Assembly: GCA_947505995.1 (NCBI GenBank)
Contig: CANNNB010000001.1
Location: 1 to 34,954 of the forward strand
Length of the DNA stretch: 34,954 bases
Direction: 5' to 3'
DNA from: Comamonadaceae bacterium
Lineage (GTDB): Bacteria; Pseudomonadota; Gammaproteobacteria; Burkholderiales; Burkholderiaceae
Shown piece after piece: positions 17,697-27,593 of the stretch (position 1 is the first letter of the stretch; every line of letters begins with the position of its first letter). The notes under the pieces were generated by a model, which saw only the letters and a program-made list of their open reading frames with translations, ran no database searches and had not been told where the DNA came from. Both the position numbers and the translations under genes were made by a program.

Positions 17697-18801
17697 TCAA
17701 ACACCTTGTTTAAGCGAGGCTTCAATGAAAGCATCCAAGTCGCCGTCCAATACTTTTTGAGTATTTGAGGTTTCAACGTTGGTGCGTAAATCTTTGATAC
17801 GGCTTTGGTCAAGCACGTAACTGCGAATTTGGTGACCCCAACCGACATCGGTTTTGGTGTCCTCCAGTTTTTGTTGAGCTTCCATGCGTTTGCGCATTTC
17901 GAAGTCGTACAAACGCGAGCGCAGTCGTTTCCATGCGACGTCGCGGTTGCTGTGCTGGCTACGACCGTCTTGGCATTGCACCACAATGCCTGTGGGCATG
18001 TGTGTCAAACGAACCGCAGAGTCAGTTTTGTTAATGTGCTGACCGCCAGCACCACTTGCACGAAAGGTGTCGGTACGAACGTCAGCAGGGTTAATGTCAA
18101 TCTCAATTGAGTCATCCACTTCGGGGTAAACAAAAATACTGGCGAAGCTGGTGTGTCGACCACCCGAGGAGTCAAAAGGTGATTTTCGAACCAATCGGTG
18201 CACGCCGGTCTCGGTGCGCATCAAACCAAATGCGTAATCACCTTCAAATTTGAGTGTGGCGCCTTTAATGCCCGCGACGTCGCCTGCTGACTCATCTTCT
18301 ATGGTGACTTTGAAACCTTTGCGTTCAGCATATTTCAAGTATTGACGCATCAGCATGCTAGCCCAATCGCAAGCTTCGGTGCCACCGGCACCCGCTTGTA
18401 TGTCGACGAATGCGTTGCATGAATCGGCTTCATTGTTGAACATGCGCCTGAATTCAAGCTGCTCCACAATGGCAGACAGCTTGTTGCCTTCGACTTCAAT
18501 GGTGAGCAAACCGGCGTCGTCGCCTTCCTCTTTGCTCATGTCAAAAAGTTCACTGTTGTCGGAGAGTTCGGAAGTCAGGGTGTTCAGTGTGACAACCACG
18601 CCGTCTAAGGCTTTTTTCTCTTTTCCTAATTCTTGGGCTTTTTTGGGGTCGTTCCAGACCGTGGGATCTTCGAGTGATGCGTTAACGGTTCTCAGGCGTT
18701 CGGATTTGGCATCGTAGTCAAAGATACCTCCGTAAATCTTCGGTGCGTGCGGCCAGGTCGACCAATTTCGCGCCAATTTGATTGATGTGTTCTGCGTCCA
18801 T
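17697..18801 (-). CDS. prfB: Peptide chain release factor 2, expressed by programmed +1 frameshift
   Basis: RF2 recognises UGA and UAA stop codons. The zero frame starts at ATG 18801 ([13 protein letters not shown]) and runs 27 codons to an in-frame TGA at 18720-18718. A +1 shift at CTT-T-GAC continues for 340 residues, giving 367 in total, close to the E. coli 365. The second frame carries the stop-codon recognition motif SPF (in [10 protein letters not shown]) and the peptidyl-hydrolysis motif GGQ (in [10 protein letters not shown]). The residue corresponding to E. coli position 246 is Ala, the common active form, not the Thr of K-12. A single-frame reading from 18776 gives a false N-terminus. 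It is followed by pepN, not by lysS. Confidence 0.96.
18717..18732 (-). promoter_or_regulatory. prfB: prfB programmed +1 frameshift site
   Basis: Read on the minus strand, CGGAGGTATCTTTGAC has an internal Shine-Dalgarno-like GGAGGT two bases before the slippery CTT followed by the zero-frame stop TGA. This is the classic autoregulatory RF2 recoding signal: low RF2 slows termination at UGA, so ribosomes shift +1 and make more RF2. Confidence 0.96.
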
Positions 18802-18867
18802 GAGAGAAGTGTCCGAATCTATTAAAGATGGCATTTTCTCATGCTTAGAGCCCAGTTCTGATGTTAA

Positions 18868-19782
18868 TCAGACCAAAAAGTCCTCTAGAAGTTGGGCTAA
18901 GGCTTCTGCTTGGTCGTGGTGGAGCATGTGGCCGGCATCTTGCAGGGTGGCTATTTTCAAATTGGCCACCGATTTCAGGCGCTCATGGAACTCTTCTAAT
19001 GTGAATTTGCCTTTCCACCATTGGCGCAAGGAATCGTCAGCGGCCTCGACGACCAATGTCGGTGCTGTGATTCGTTTGTAAATTTCAAGCACTTCATCGA
19101 CGCGGTAAAGGTATGGGTTGATCACTTTGTGGGCGGCATCGCCCAAAATGTGCCATTGCCCTTGCGCATCTTCTTGGGCCCAATGCAGTGCCAGCCAGTC
19201 TGCTTTGTCCTGTGACAAACGTTGATTGGTTTTCATCAGTCTTTGGGCCACAGCGGCTGCGTCAGGGTAGGCCTTGAGGTCCAATTCGCCTTTTTCAAAG
19301 GCTTGAAGCTCGTCCAACCATTGGCTCAATCGGCCTGGGGCTTGGGAGGGGCGGGTGACAGACATGCCAAAACCCTCTAAATTGATCAGTCTCCGAATGC
19401 GGTCTGGACGTGCGCCTGCATACATCATGACCACATTACCGCCCATGCTGTGGCCCACCAAATCGATGCTTTGGCCGGGACAAACTTGAAGCAGCAGAGC
19501 GTCTAAATCGCCCAAGTAGTCGGGCAACCAGAAACTGTCGGTGGCCGGGCCTTGGGTGAGGCCATAGCCGCGCCAGTCAGCCGCCAGAATACGTCGTTGC
19601 TGGAAAAATTCGTCGGTAAGCGAATCCACCATAAATTGCCAAGAAGCTGCAACATCCATCCATCCATGCGCCAAGACCAATGGCGGTAAGCTCGATTGGG
19701 GGTTGCCCCACTCTCGGACATGGTATTGGTGCCCTCGCAATGGGACGAAATGGCTAGTAGAGTGGCGTTTAACTTGGTACAT
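18868..19782 (-). CDS. Alpha/beta-fold hydrolase
   Basis: A 304-residue single-domain alpha/beta hydrolase. An LAHGWMD oxyanion-hole motif (38-43) is followed by the nucleophile elbow GHSMGG with Ser112. A likely acid lies in the VVEAADDS segment (about 250-257), and the catalytic His in DAGHMLHH (about 283-290). No signal peptide is seen, so it is probably cytoplasmic. The substrate is unknown; the family includes esterases, epoxide hydrolases and haloalkane dehalogenases. It is divergent from the acyl-CoA synthetase gene with only 26 nt between start codons, which suggests shared or overlapping control. It ends 66 nt before the prfB start. Confidence 0.87.
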   Translation of the reverse strand: MYQVKRHSTSHFVPLRGHQYHVREWGNPQSSLPPLVLAHGWMDVAASWQFMVDSLTDEFFQQRRILAADWRGYGLTQGPATDSFWLPDYLGDLDALLLQVCPGQSIDLVGHSMGGNVVMMYAGARPDRIRRLINLEGFGMSVTRPSQAPGRLSQWLDELQAFEKGELDLKAYPDAAAVAQRLMKTNQRLSQDKADWLALHWAQEDAQGQWHILGDAAHKVINPYLYRVDEVLEIYKRITAPTLVVEAADDSLRQWWKGKFTLEEFHERLKSVANLKIATLQDAGHMLHHDQAEALAQLLEDFLV

Positions 19783-19808
19783 ACTGCAAGATCATAAGGA
19801 GACAGGGA

Positions 19809-21563
19809 ATGCGTGTCAGTCACCCGAACGACGCTTACGAGACGGTTCATCGCCAATTTGCTTGGCAAGTACCTGAAGTTTTCAACATGGCTGAGGTTTG
19901 TTGCAAGCGCTGGGCCCGCTCACCCCATCACCTAGATGCCATTGCTATTTTGGAGCATCAGACAGGCGGTTTGCCGCCCCTCACTTGGACTTTTGCGCAG
20001 TTGCAAACGGCAGCCAATCGACTTAGCACACAACTTGTGGCCTTGGGTCTTCAAAAGGGGGATCGCGTAGCCATCGTGATGCCGCAGAGGTTTGAGACGG
20101 CCGCCGCCTACATGGCAGTTTTGCAAATGGGTGCCGTGGCCATGCCATTGTCCATGTTGTTTGGGCCAGAAGCTTTGGCGTTTCGGGTGAATGACAGCGC
20201 AGCTGCTGTGGCGCTGTGCGATGAAGTTTCACACCCTATCTTGACGGCCTTGAAACTAGAGTGCTCGGGTTTGAAAACAGTTTTGAATGTTCCAAAGGCA
20301 TTGAGCGCCCCCAAAACCAAGTGGTCGGTCCCCAATCAATTCAAGTCCGTTAAAACCAAAGCTGACGATCCTGCCATCTTGATTTACACCAGTGGCACCA
20401 CGGGCAACCCGAAGGGGGCACTTATTCCGCACAGAGCCTTGATTGGCAATTTAACGGGTTTCGTTTGCAGCCAAAATTGGTTTGGCTTTGAGCCAAATAC
20501 ATCGTCAAGCTGGATGCCTTCGAAGTCTTCCTTGCCAACTGGGTCACATTCTATTTTTTGGTCGCCCGCCGATTGGGCTTGGACTGGGGGCTTGATGGAT
20601 GCGTTGTTGCCCTCGCTTTATTTTGGGCGTCCGATTGTGGCTTTCAAAGGTCGCTTCAGTCCTGAACTTGCTTTTGAAATTCTGCACACTCACGTCATCA
20701 CGCACAGTTTTTTATTTCCCACTGCGTTGAAAGCCATGATGAAAGCCCAGGCTCATCCACGTCAGCATTACAAAATTGCGTTGCAGGGCCTGATGAGTGC
20801 GGGGGAGGCTGTGGGCGATGCTGTTTTTGCTTATTGCCGAGACGAATTGGGCGTGGTGGTGAACGAGATGTTTGGCCAAACTGAAATTAATTACGTGGTG
20901 GGCAATTGCCAAGTTTTTTGGCCTTCCAGGGCAGGCAGCATGGGGCGTGCTTATCCTGGCCATCAAGTGGCCGTGATCAATGAATTAGGCGAAATTTGCA
21001 AACCAGGTGAAGCAGGCGAGGTGGTCGTGAACCGCTTCGATCGACATGGCCAGCCCGACCCTGTTTTCTTTCTAGGCTATTGGAAAAATCCTTCTGCCAC
21101 GCAAGCCAAATACACAGGCCATTGGTGTCGAACTGGCGATGTTGCCGTTGAAGATGAAGACGGTTATCTTTGGTACCAAGGTCGAACCGATGACATGTTC
21201 AAGGCAGCAGGCTATCGCATTGGACCCGGTGAAATTGAAAATTGTTTGGTCAAGCATCCTGCTGTGGTGAATGCGGCCGTCGTGCCCAAACCGGATGACA
21301 GTCGAGGTGCTGTGGTTAAAGCCTATGTGGTTTTGTCTCCAGAATATGTGTCACAAAGGGCGTTGGTCCAAAATGTTCAAGATTTTGAAGCGCGTGTAAT
21401 TGAAGATTTGCAGCGGCACGTTCGGGCATTGTTGGCACCTTATGAATACCCCAAAGAAATCGAGTTCATAGAACAATTGCCCATGACAACTACTGGCAAG
21501 GTTCAGCGTCGGTTCTTGCGATTACAAGAAGAGGAACGGGCGCGCCAAAATACCAATTTGTGA
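19809..21563 (+). CDS. AMP-binding acyl-CoA synthetase (acetyl/medium-chain acyl-CoA synthetase-like)
   Basis: A 584-residue member of the ANL adenylating superfamily, which activates a carboxylic acid with ATP and forms its CoA thioester. The P-loop IYTSGTTGNPKG lies at about 192-203. NEMFGQTEINYVV is the A5-type motif, YQGRTDDMFKAAGYRIGPGE the hinge and CoA region, and TTGKVQRRFLR holds the catalytic lysine near the C-terminus. The overall pattern is like acetyl- or medium-chain acyl-CoA synthetases. AGGAG lies upstream of the ATG. It has no signal peptide. The neighbouring divergent hydrolase could act on a related ester or thioester, but this is speculation. Confidence 0.92.
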   Translation: MRVSHPNDAYETVHRQFAWQVPEVFNMAEVCCKRWARSPHHLDAIAILEHQTGGLPPLTWTFAQLQTAANRLSTQLVALGLQKGDRVAIVMPQRFETAAAYMAVLQMGAVAMPLSMLFGPEALAFRVNDSAAAVALCDEVSHPILTALKLECSGLKTVLNVPKALSAPKTKWSVPNQFKSVKTKADDPAILIYTSGTTGNPKGALIPHRALIGNLTGFVCSQNWFGFEPNTSSSWMPSKSSLPTGSHSIFWSPADWAWTGGLMDALLPSLYFGRPIVAFKGRFSPELAFEILHTHVITHSFLFPTALKAMMKAQAHPRQHYKIALQGLMSAGEAVGDAVFAYCRDELGVVVNEMFGQTEINYVVGNCQVFWPSRAGSMGRAYPGHQVAVINELGEICKPGEAGEVVVNRFDRHGQPDPVFFLGYWKNPSATQAKYTGHWCRTGDVAVEDEDGYLWYQGRTDDMFKAAGYRIGPGEIENCLVKHPAVVNAAVVPKPDDSRGAVVKAYVVLSPEYVSQRALVQNVQDFEARVIEDLQRHVRALLAPYEYPKEIEFIEQLPMTTTGKVQRRFLRLQEEERARQNTNL

Positions 21564-21617
21564 AATAGGTTTTACACTCTGAACTAATTCGTTTTTTACC
21601 AGCAGTTTCAAATCAAG

Positions 21618-22676
21618 ATGAAAAAAATCAAACTCGGCACCACTGACCTTCATGTCACGCCCGTCTGTTTAGGCACCATGACCTTTGGTGAGCAGGTGGC
21701 ACAAGCCGAAGCCCACGCCATTTTGGATCGGTCTGTGGACTTGGGTGTCAACTTTGTGGACACTGCAGAAATGTATTCTGTACCAGCCAAAGCCGAGACC
21801 TTTGGCTCGACTGAAAGCATTTTGGGTCATTGGTTTGCCAAGCACCCTGGCGCACGTCAAAAAGTGGTGCTGGCGAGCAAGGTGGCAGGCCCATCCAGGG
21901 GCATGCCTTGGATTCGCGAAGGCACTGGTATGACCGCGCAAGATATCTTGAACTCATGCGACGCCAGCCTCAAGCGGTTGCAAACAGATGTGATCGATCT
22001 GTATCAAATTCATTGGCCTGAACGGCACGTGCCTGCTTTCGGCACCATGTACTTTGATGTCAGACAAGCTGCCATTGAAACCTCCATTCACGAGCAACTA
22101 GAGGCGATGGCCAAATTGGTCAAAGCGGGCAAAGTTCGTCACATTGGTCTTTCGAATGAAACGCCTTACGGCATCCATGAGTTCGTTCGATTGGCCGAGC
22201 AGCATGGCTTGCCCCGTATTACGAGCGTTCAAAATCCTTACTGTTTGGTTAACCGCACGTTTGACAATGCGATGGATGAAACTTGCCATCGTTTGGGTGT
22301 TTCTTTGCTGGCTTATTCACCGCTTGGTTTTGGCTCTTTAACTGGCAAATACGACCAAACAGGTTTGGAGGGAAACGGGGCACCGATGGGTCGCTTGGCC
22401 AAATATGAGTCAGTGCGAAAACAACGTTGGGCACGCCCAAGCACCTTGGAAGCCTCGCGTTTGTACAACCAATTGGCGCGCGACAATGGCATGACGCCTA
22501 CTCAAATGGCACTTGCGTTTTGTTACACCCGTTGGTCAGTGGCCTGCACCATCATTGGCGTAACTTCTGTGGCGCAATTGGAGGAAAATCTGAATGTTTG
22601 GGGCACCGAATTGTCGGCCCAAATGTTGACTGAAATTGATGCCATTCGATTGACTCACCGCGATCCTGCAACCTGA
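21618..22676 (+). CDS. NADP(H)-dependent aldo/keto reductase (Tas-like)
   Basis: A 352-residue TIM-barrel oxidoreductase. The catalytic tetrad is visible as Asp48 (in NFVDTAEMYS), Tyr53, Lys88 (in VVLASKVAGP) and His132 (in DLYQIHWPER). The opening residues MKKIKLGTTDLHVTPVCLGTM and the IGLSNETPYG segment match the E. coli Tas/YghZ-type group. The physiological substrate is unknown; members reduce a broad range of aldehydes and ketones. A 54-nt spacer separates it from the acyl-CoA synthetase gene, and plsY follows after 23 nt. Confidence 0.92.
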   Translation: MKKIKLGTTDLHVTPVCLGTMTFGEQVAQAEAHAILDRSVDLGVNFVDTAEMYSVPAKAETFGSTESILGHWFAKHPGARQKVVLASKVAGPSRGMPWIREGTGMTAQDILNSCDASLKRLQTDVIDLYQIHWPERHVPAFGTMYFDVRQAAIETSIHEQLEAMAKLVKAGKVRHIGLSNETPYGIHEFVRLAEQHGLPRITSVQNPYCLVNRTFDNAMDETCHRLGVSLLAYSPLGFGSLTGKYDQTGLEGNGAPMGRLAKYESVRKQRWARPSTLEASRLYNQLARDNGMTPTQMALAFCYTRWSVACTIIGVTSVAQLEENLNVWGTELSAQMLTEIDAIRLTHRDPAT

Positions 22677-22699
22677 ACTTTGAGTCGACTTGAATCGAG

Positions 22700-23356
22700 A
22701 TGCTGATGCCCGAAAATTTAATGGATGTGATGCAACACCCTCTGACAGTGGTGTTGCTGGCATACCTGCTGGGCTCTTTGAGTTTTGCAGTGATTGTGAG
22801 CAAGTTGATGGGTTTGTCCGACCCTCGCTCTTACGGCAGTAAGAACCCAGGTGCCACCAATGTTTTGCGTTCAGGCAACAAAAAGGCTGCTGTCTTCACT
22901 TTGCTGTTTGATGCCGTGAAAGGATGGGTGCCAGTCGTTTGGATCTTGCAACACGGGGCCCCTTTTGGTTTGGCCGAGGGCGCGGCTGCGGCTGCTGGGT
23001 TGGCTGCTTTTCTGGGTCATTTGTACCCTGTCTTTTTTAGGTTTGAAGGTGGTAAAGGTGTTGCGACCGCCCTGGGTGTCCTAATGGGTGTTTCTCCTCT
23101 TTTAGGCTTATCTGTTGCAATGACTTGGCTCGGTGTGGCTTGGTTCTCCCGGTATTCGTCTTTGGCGGCCTTGTTGTCAGCTGTTTTAGCGCCCATGTAT
23201 TACGCATTGGCAAGCGACGTTCTGTGGTGGCGTTTCAACGGCGCCATTTTTGGCATGTTGTGTGTGATGGGTATCTTGCTGGTCTGGCGCCACCGCGAAA
23301 ATTTAAACCGCTTGCTTGCTGGCACTGAGACAAAGTTGGGTGCAAAGAAAAGTTAA
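22700..23356 (+). CDS. plsY: Glycerol-3-phosphate acyltransferase PlsY
   Basis: A 218-residue inner-membrane protein that transfers the acyl group from acyl-phosphate to glycerol-3-phosphate, the first step of phospholipid synthesis. There are several transmembrane segments. The conserved cytosolic motifs are present: GSKNPGATNVLR (46-57) and GHLYPVFFRFEGGKGVAT (106-123), as well as a DAVKGW segment. The start is ambiguous among ATGs at 22700, 22706, 22721 and 22730. The first has a modest GAG upstream. The extra N-terminal residues of the longest form precede the first membrane helix. Confidence 0.94.
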   Translation: MLMPENLMDVMQHPLTVVLLAYLLGSLSFAVIVSKLMGLSDPRSYGSKNPGATNVLRSGNKKAAVFTLLFDAVKGWVPVVWILQHGAPFGLAEGAAAAAGLAAFLGHLYPVFFRFEGGKGVATALGVLMGVSPLLGLSVAMTWLGVAWFSRYSSLAALLSAVLAPMYYALASDVLWWRFNGAIFGMLCVMGILLVWRHRENLNRLLAGTETKLGAKKS

Positions 23357-23392
23357 ATCAATTGACAGTACAACCAAGCGCAATCAAAAATT

Positions 23393-23429
23393 GGCCGTGA
23401 TGAACTAACCCATAAGGTAGGCCGTTTTT
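23393..23429 (+). terminator. Possible intrinsic terminator after plsY
   Basis: GGCC (23393-23396) can pair with GGCC (23420-23423), with an inner CTA(A)CC/GGTAG stem, followed by GTTTTTT up to the yajQ stop codon. The stem is imperfect with a long internal loop, so this is weak. Confidence 0.3.
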
Positions 23430-23915
23430 TCAGTCGCGAAAATTGTTGAAGCTAATCGGTATCTCGGTAATGTCTTTGCGCAGCAAGGCCATGGCAGCTT
23501 GCAGATCATCGCGCTTGGCACCCGCCACACGCACTGCGTCGCCTTGAATCGAGGCTTGAACTTTGAGTTTGCTTTCCTTCAACAACTTTTGAATTTTTTT
23601 ACTGTCCTCAGTGGCAATGCCATTGCGGACTTTGAAAACTTGTTTGACTTTATCGCCGCCCATTTTTTGCACATCGCCCTTGTCTAGGAAACGAACATCG
23701 ACGCCGCGCTTGGCCATTTTGTTGAGCAAAACTTCGTCAATTTGAGTGAGCTGAAAGTCGGCGTCGCCAAACAAAGTGATTTCTTTGTCTTTCAATTCAA
23801 TGGCAGCAGAAGTGCCTTTGAAGTCAAAGCGGGTGGCAATTTCTTTGGCGGTGGTGTCAACCGCATTTTTTACTTCAACCAAGTTAGGTTCGCAAACAGT
23901 GTCAAAAGATGGCAT
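23430..23915 (-). CDS. yajQ: YajQ family cyclic-di-GMP/nucleotide-binding protein
   Basis: The start at 23915 ([20 protein letters not shown]) gives 161 residues and matches the usual N-terminus; an in-frame ATG at 23927 would add four residues. The protein has two ferredoxin-like halves. The [14 protein letters not shown] and [18 protein letters not shown] segments are characteristic. YajQ proteins bind nucleotides or RNA, and some bind cyclic di-GMP and act with transcription factors; which applies here is unknown. The gene is divergent from murB with 40 nt between starts. Confidence 0.92.
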   Translation of the reverse strand: MPSFDTVCEPNLVEVKNAVDTTAKEIATRFDFKGTSAAIELKDKEITLFGDADFQLTQIDEVLLNKMAKRGVDVRFLDKGDVQKMGGDKVKQVFKVRNGIATEDSKKIQKLLKESKLKVQASIQGDAVRVAGAKRDDLQAAMALLRKDITEIPISFNNFRD

Positions 23916-23955
23916 GGGGTTCAACAATCAAGTCAGAGAATGCGACAATTCTCCC

Positions 23956-24996
23956 ATGAACGTGACCCAAAACGTACCCCTCCAGTCTTACAACAGCTTT
24001 GGCATTGTGGCCAAGGCCTATTCTTTGGTGCGAATTCGCTCTGAGACAGATGCTTTAGAGGCGCAGAAAGATCTGAAAAATTACCCAGAAGGGCATTGTG
24101 TCTTGGGTGGCGGCAGCAACATCGTGTTAACCGGCGATGTGAAGCCCCTTGTTCTTAAAGTAGAAATTACTGGAAAGCGACTGGTTTCAGAAACCGAGAA
24201 AGCTTGGATTGTGGAGGCGGGTGCTGGTGAAGATTGGCACGAGTTTGTGGCTTGGACTTTGTCCGAAGGCTGGCCTGGGCTTGAAAACTTGGCCCTCATT
24301 CCCGGCTCTGTGGGGGCCTCACCTGTCCAAAACATTGGCGCCTACGGTGTGGAGCTTCAGGACCGGTTTGATTCCTTGGATGCCCTCGATTTGGACTCGG
24401 GTCAGCTGTTTACCCTCAACGCTGCGCAGTGCGCTTTTGGTTATCGCGATTCAGTCTTTAAGCATGCCAGCAGTGGTCCCAACGGCATTGGCTTGGGAGA
24501 ACGGGCCTTGATTTTGCGCGTTCGTTTTTACTTGCCTAAAGCATGGAAGCCGGTGGTGGGCTATCTGGACTTGGAGCGCAAAATGGCTGAAACTGGCATT
24601 GCAAACCCGAGCGCAAAACATATATTTGATTGGGTCTGTCAAATTCGTCGCCACAAATTGCCCGACCCTAAAGTTCTTGGCAATGCCGGCAGCTTTTTTA
24701 AAAACCCTACCGTCACGCCAGAGCAATGCGCCGACATCATTTCGCGTGACCCCAAGGTGGTTCACTACCCTATGCCCGACGGCAGCATCAAATTGGCTGC
24801 AGGTTGGCTCATTGATGCCTGCGGGTGGAAGGGCAAGAGTGTGGGCAATGCGTCTGTTTATGAAAAGCAAGCCTTGGTGCTGGTCAACCGAGGTGGTGCT
24901 ACCGGTGGCGAAGTGGTCACACTTGCCAAGGCCATTCAAACCAGTGTGTACGAACGGTTCGGTATTCGCTTAGAGACCGAACCGGTTGTTTTTTGA
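23956..24996 (+). CDS. murB: UDP-N-acetylenolpyruvoylglucosamine reductase
   Basis: The start is taken at ATG 23956 (MNVTQNVPLQSYNSFGI), giving 346 residues, close to E. coli MurB. The open frame upstream to 23776 runs through yajQ and is not used. This FAD- and NADPH-dependent cytoplasmic enzyme reduces UDP-GlcNAc-enolpyruvate to UDP-MurNAc in peptidoglycan synthesis. GGGSNIVLTG and IPGSVGASPVQNIGAYG are FAD-binding blocks. GYRDSVFK (type I MurB) and NAGSFFKNP with the catalytic Ser are present, as is the late Glu region VYEKQALVLVN. It converges on argG with only 3 nt between stops. Confidence 0.96.
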   Translation: MNVTQNVPLQSYNSFGIVAKAYSLVRIRSETDALEAQKDLKNYPEGHCVLGGGSNIVLTGDVKPLVLKVEITGKRLVSETEKAWIVEAGAGEDWHEFVAWTLSEGWPGLENLALIPGSVGASPVQNIGAYGVELQDRFDSLDALDLDSGQLFTLNAAQCAFGYRDSVFKHASSGPNGIGLGERALILRVRFYLPKAWKPVVGYLDLERKMAETGIANPSAKHIFDWVCQIRRHKLPDPKVLGNAGSFFKNPTVTPEQCADIISRDPKVVHYPMPDGSIKLAAGWLIDACGWKGKSVGNASVYEKQALVLVNRGGATGGEVVTLAKAIQTSVYERFGIRLETEPVVF

Positions 24997-24999
24997 CAC

Positions 25000-26358
<1,359 letters not shown>

Positions 26359-26676
26359 TCAACCGAAATGGCAGATGTAGTGATACGCCTCGGTGACGCG
26401 GATCTCAAAACTAGATTGGCCAGGCACGCTGAATTTTTCACCAGCTTTGGAACTCAGCCAGTTTGAATTGTCCTTAAGCTTGTATTCACACGAACCACCT
26501 ACGCACTCCATGATCTCAGGCGCAACGGTATTGAAAGTCAGGGAAGAGGGTAGAACCACACCCACCGATTTTTTTGTGCCATCAGACAAGGTGATGTTGT
26601 GGCTAACACACTTGCCGTCAAAGTAGACGTTGGCTTTGGTGGTGACGGAAACGCTGTCGATTATTTCGGTGGTCAT
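26359..26676 (-). CDS. ppnP: Pyrimidine/purine nucleoside phosphorylase PpnP (DUF1255)
   Basis: A 105-residue single cupin-domain protein. ANVYFDGKCVSHNITLSDGTKKS (15-37) and the GEKFSVPGQSSFEI segment (79-92) match the PpnP/YaiE family. Members phosphorolyse several nucleosides to base and ribose-1-phosphate; PpnP is small for a phosphorylase, which is normal for this family. The gene is 27 nt upstream of argG and likely co-transcribed. The 92-nt spacer on its 5' side contains an inverted repeat reading as a terminator on the opposite strand. Confidence 0.92.
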   Translation of the reverse strand: MTTEIIDSVSVTTKANVYFDGKCVSHNITLSDGTKKSVGVVLPSSLTFNTVAPEIMECVGGSCEYKLKDNSNWLSSKAGEKFSVPGQSSFEIRVTEAYHYICHFG

Positions 26677-26748
26677 GTTGAAATCAAGGGTAGGGTGTCA
26701 TGGCCACACTGGGGCGGCTGTGATAGGTGGCACAAAACCCCTGATTTT

Positions 26749-26770
26749 AGGCCATTGCAGGCCTTTTTTT
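26749..26770 (+). terminator. Terminator-like hairpin in plus orientation, without an upstream plus-strand gene
   Basis: AGGCC (26749-26753) pairs with GGCCT (26760-26764) across a six-base loop, followed by seven T (26764-26770). On the plus strand this has the form of an intrinsic terminator, although the stem is short. The nearest plus-strand gene upstream is murB, nearly 1.8 kb away and convergent with argG. On the minus strand there is no T-run after the stem. The T-run contains part of the stop codon of the glycine-zipper gene. Confidence 0.35.
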
Positions 26771-27476
26771 AGCGCCAGTGGCGATAACGCGGTGCTGCGC
26801 CCAAGTCCAAGTTAACGTGAGTGAAGACTGGATAAGGCGAGAAAACATTGGCTCGGTAATAAGGGCGCTGCACATAAACTGTCTGAGGCGCCGCTGAGTA
26901 AATTTGTTGAGTCACGATGGATGTGCTGGCGGCCTCGGCCATAACTGTTGCCTCGGGTCCGGGAACTTCTAGGGGAGCCGCACTGACGGGAGTGACTTGC
27001 AATTTAATGGTAGGACCTGGGTCTTTGGGTAATTGCACGGTGTACTGTTTGCCGGCAAATTCATAAACCACGTTGTAACCCATGAGCCTGTTTTCATAGA
27101 TTTGCTGGGTGGTGCAGGTTTGTTGGGTTTGAGTCTGGGCAGCTTGCGGCCCTTCTACCTTGTCGCCAGCTATGGCGCCGCCAATCACCCCAATCATGGT
27201 GGCCAAAGCTCGGCCTTCGCCTTTGCCGATGGCATTGCCAATGGCGCCACCAGCAATAGCGCCCATAGCTGCACCCGCCCCTGATGTCTGACCCGGCACA
27301 CTGAATTGCGTTTGAGTGCAAACTTGACGAGGCACAGCGACTTGTTGGTAGACAGGCGTGCGACTGATAACGTTGCCAATTTCTTGGGCTTGGGCAGGCA
27401 GGCAAACTGAGATGCCGGCCAATAAACCGCCAGCCAGTGTGGTGGTCAATGCGCGAAAAAAGACAGTTTTTGTCAT
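26769..27476 (-). CDS. Glycine-zipper 2TM domain envelope protein
   Basis: The start is taken at ATG 27476 (MTKTVFFRALTTT), giving 235 residues; the frame extends three codons to a TTG without support. A signal peptide is clear, with cleavage likely after AQA (about residue 31). A glycine-zipper segment runs AAMGAIAGGAIGNAIG and then MIGVIGGAIAGDKVEG (about 69-108), as in Rick_17kDa/SlyB-type outer-membrane proteins. After a Gln/Thr-rich stretch with two Cys comes a beta-rich YNVVYEFAGKQYTVQLPKDPG segment, then a long low-complexity Pro/Tyr-rich tail. No lipobox Cys is seen at the cleavage site. A role in envelope integrity is inferred from the family only. Confidence 0.83.
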   Translation of the reverse strand: MTKTVFFRALTTTLAGGLLAGISVCLPAQAQEIGNVISRTPVYQQVAVPRQVCTQTQFSVPGQTSGAGAAMGAIAGGAIGNAIGKGEGRALATMIGVIGGAIAGDKVEGPQAAQTQTQQTCTTQQIYENRLMGYNVVYEFAGKQYTVQLPKDPGPTIKLQVTPVSAAPLEVPGPEATVMAEAASTSIVTQQIYSAAPQTVYVQRPYYRANVFSPYPVFTHVNLDLGAAPRYRHWR

Positions 27477-27593
27477 GGTGTTCAATTCTGAAAGAAAAAT
27501 CGATGTTCAGATTTTAGAGTTTGGAAGACATCAAAAACATGAAGCCTGCGTAAAGATACCTGAACAGACCGCTTCAAGTGCCCTTGTACTGAC

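Noticed and set aside
23776..23955. 5' extension of the murB frame by 60 codons
   Set aside because: It overlaps yajQ on the other strand; the protein aligned with MurB starts at ATG 23956.
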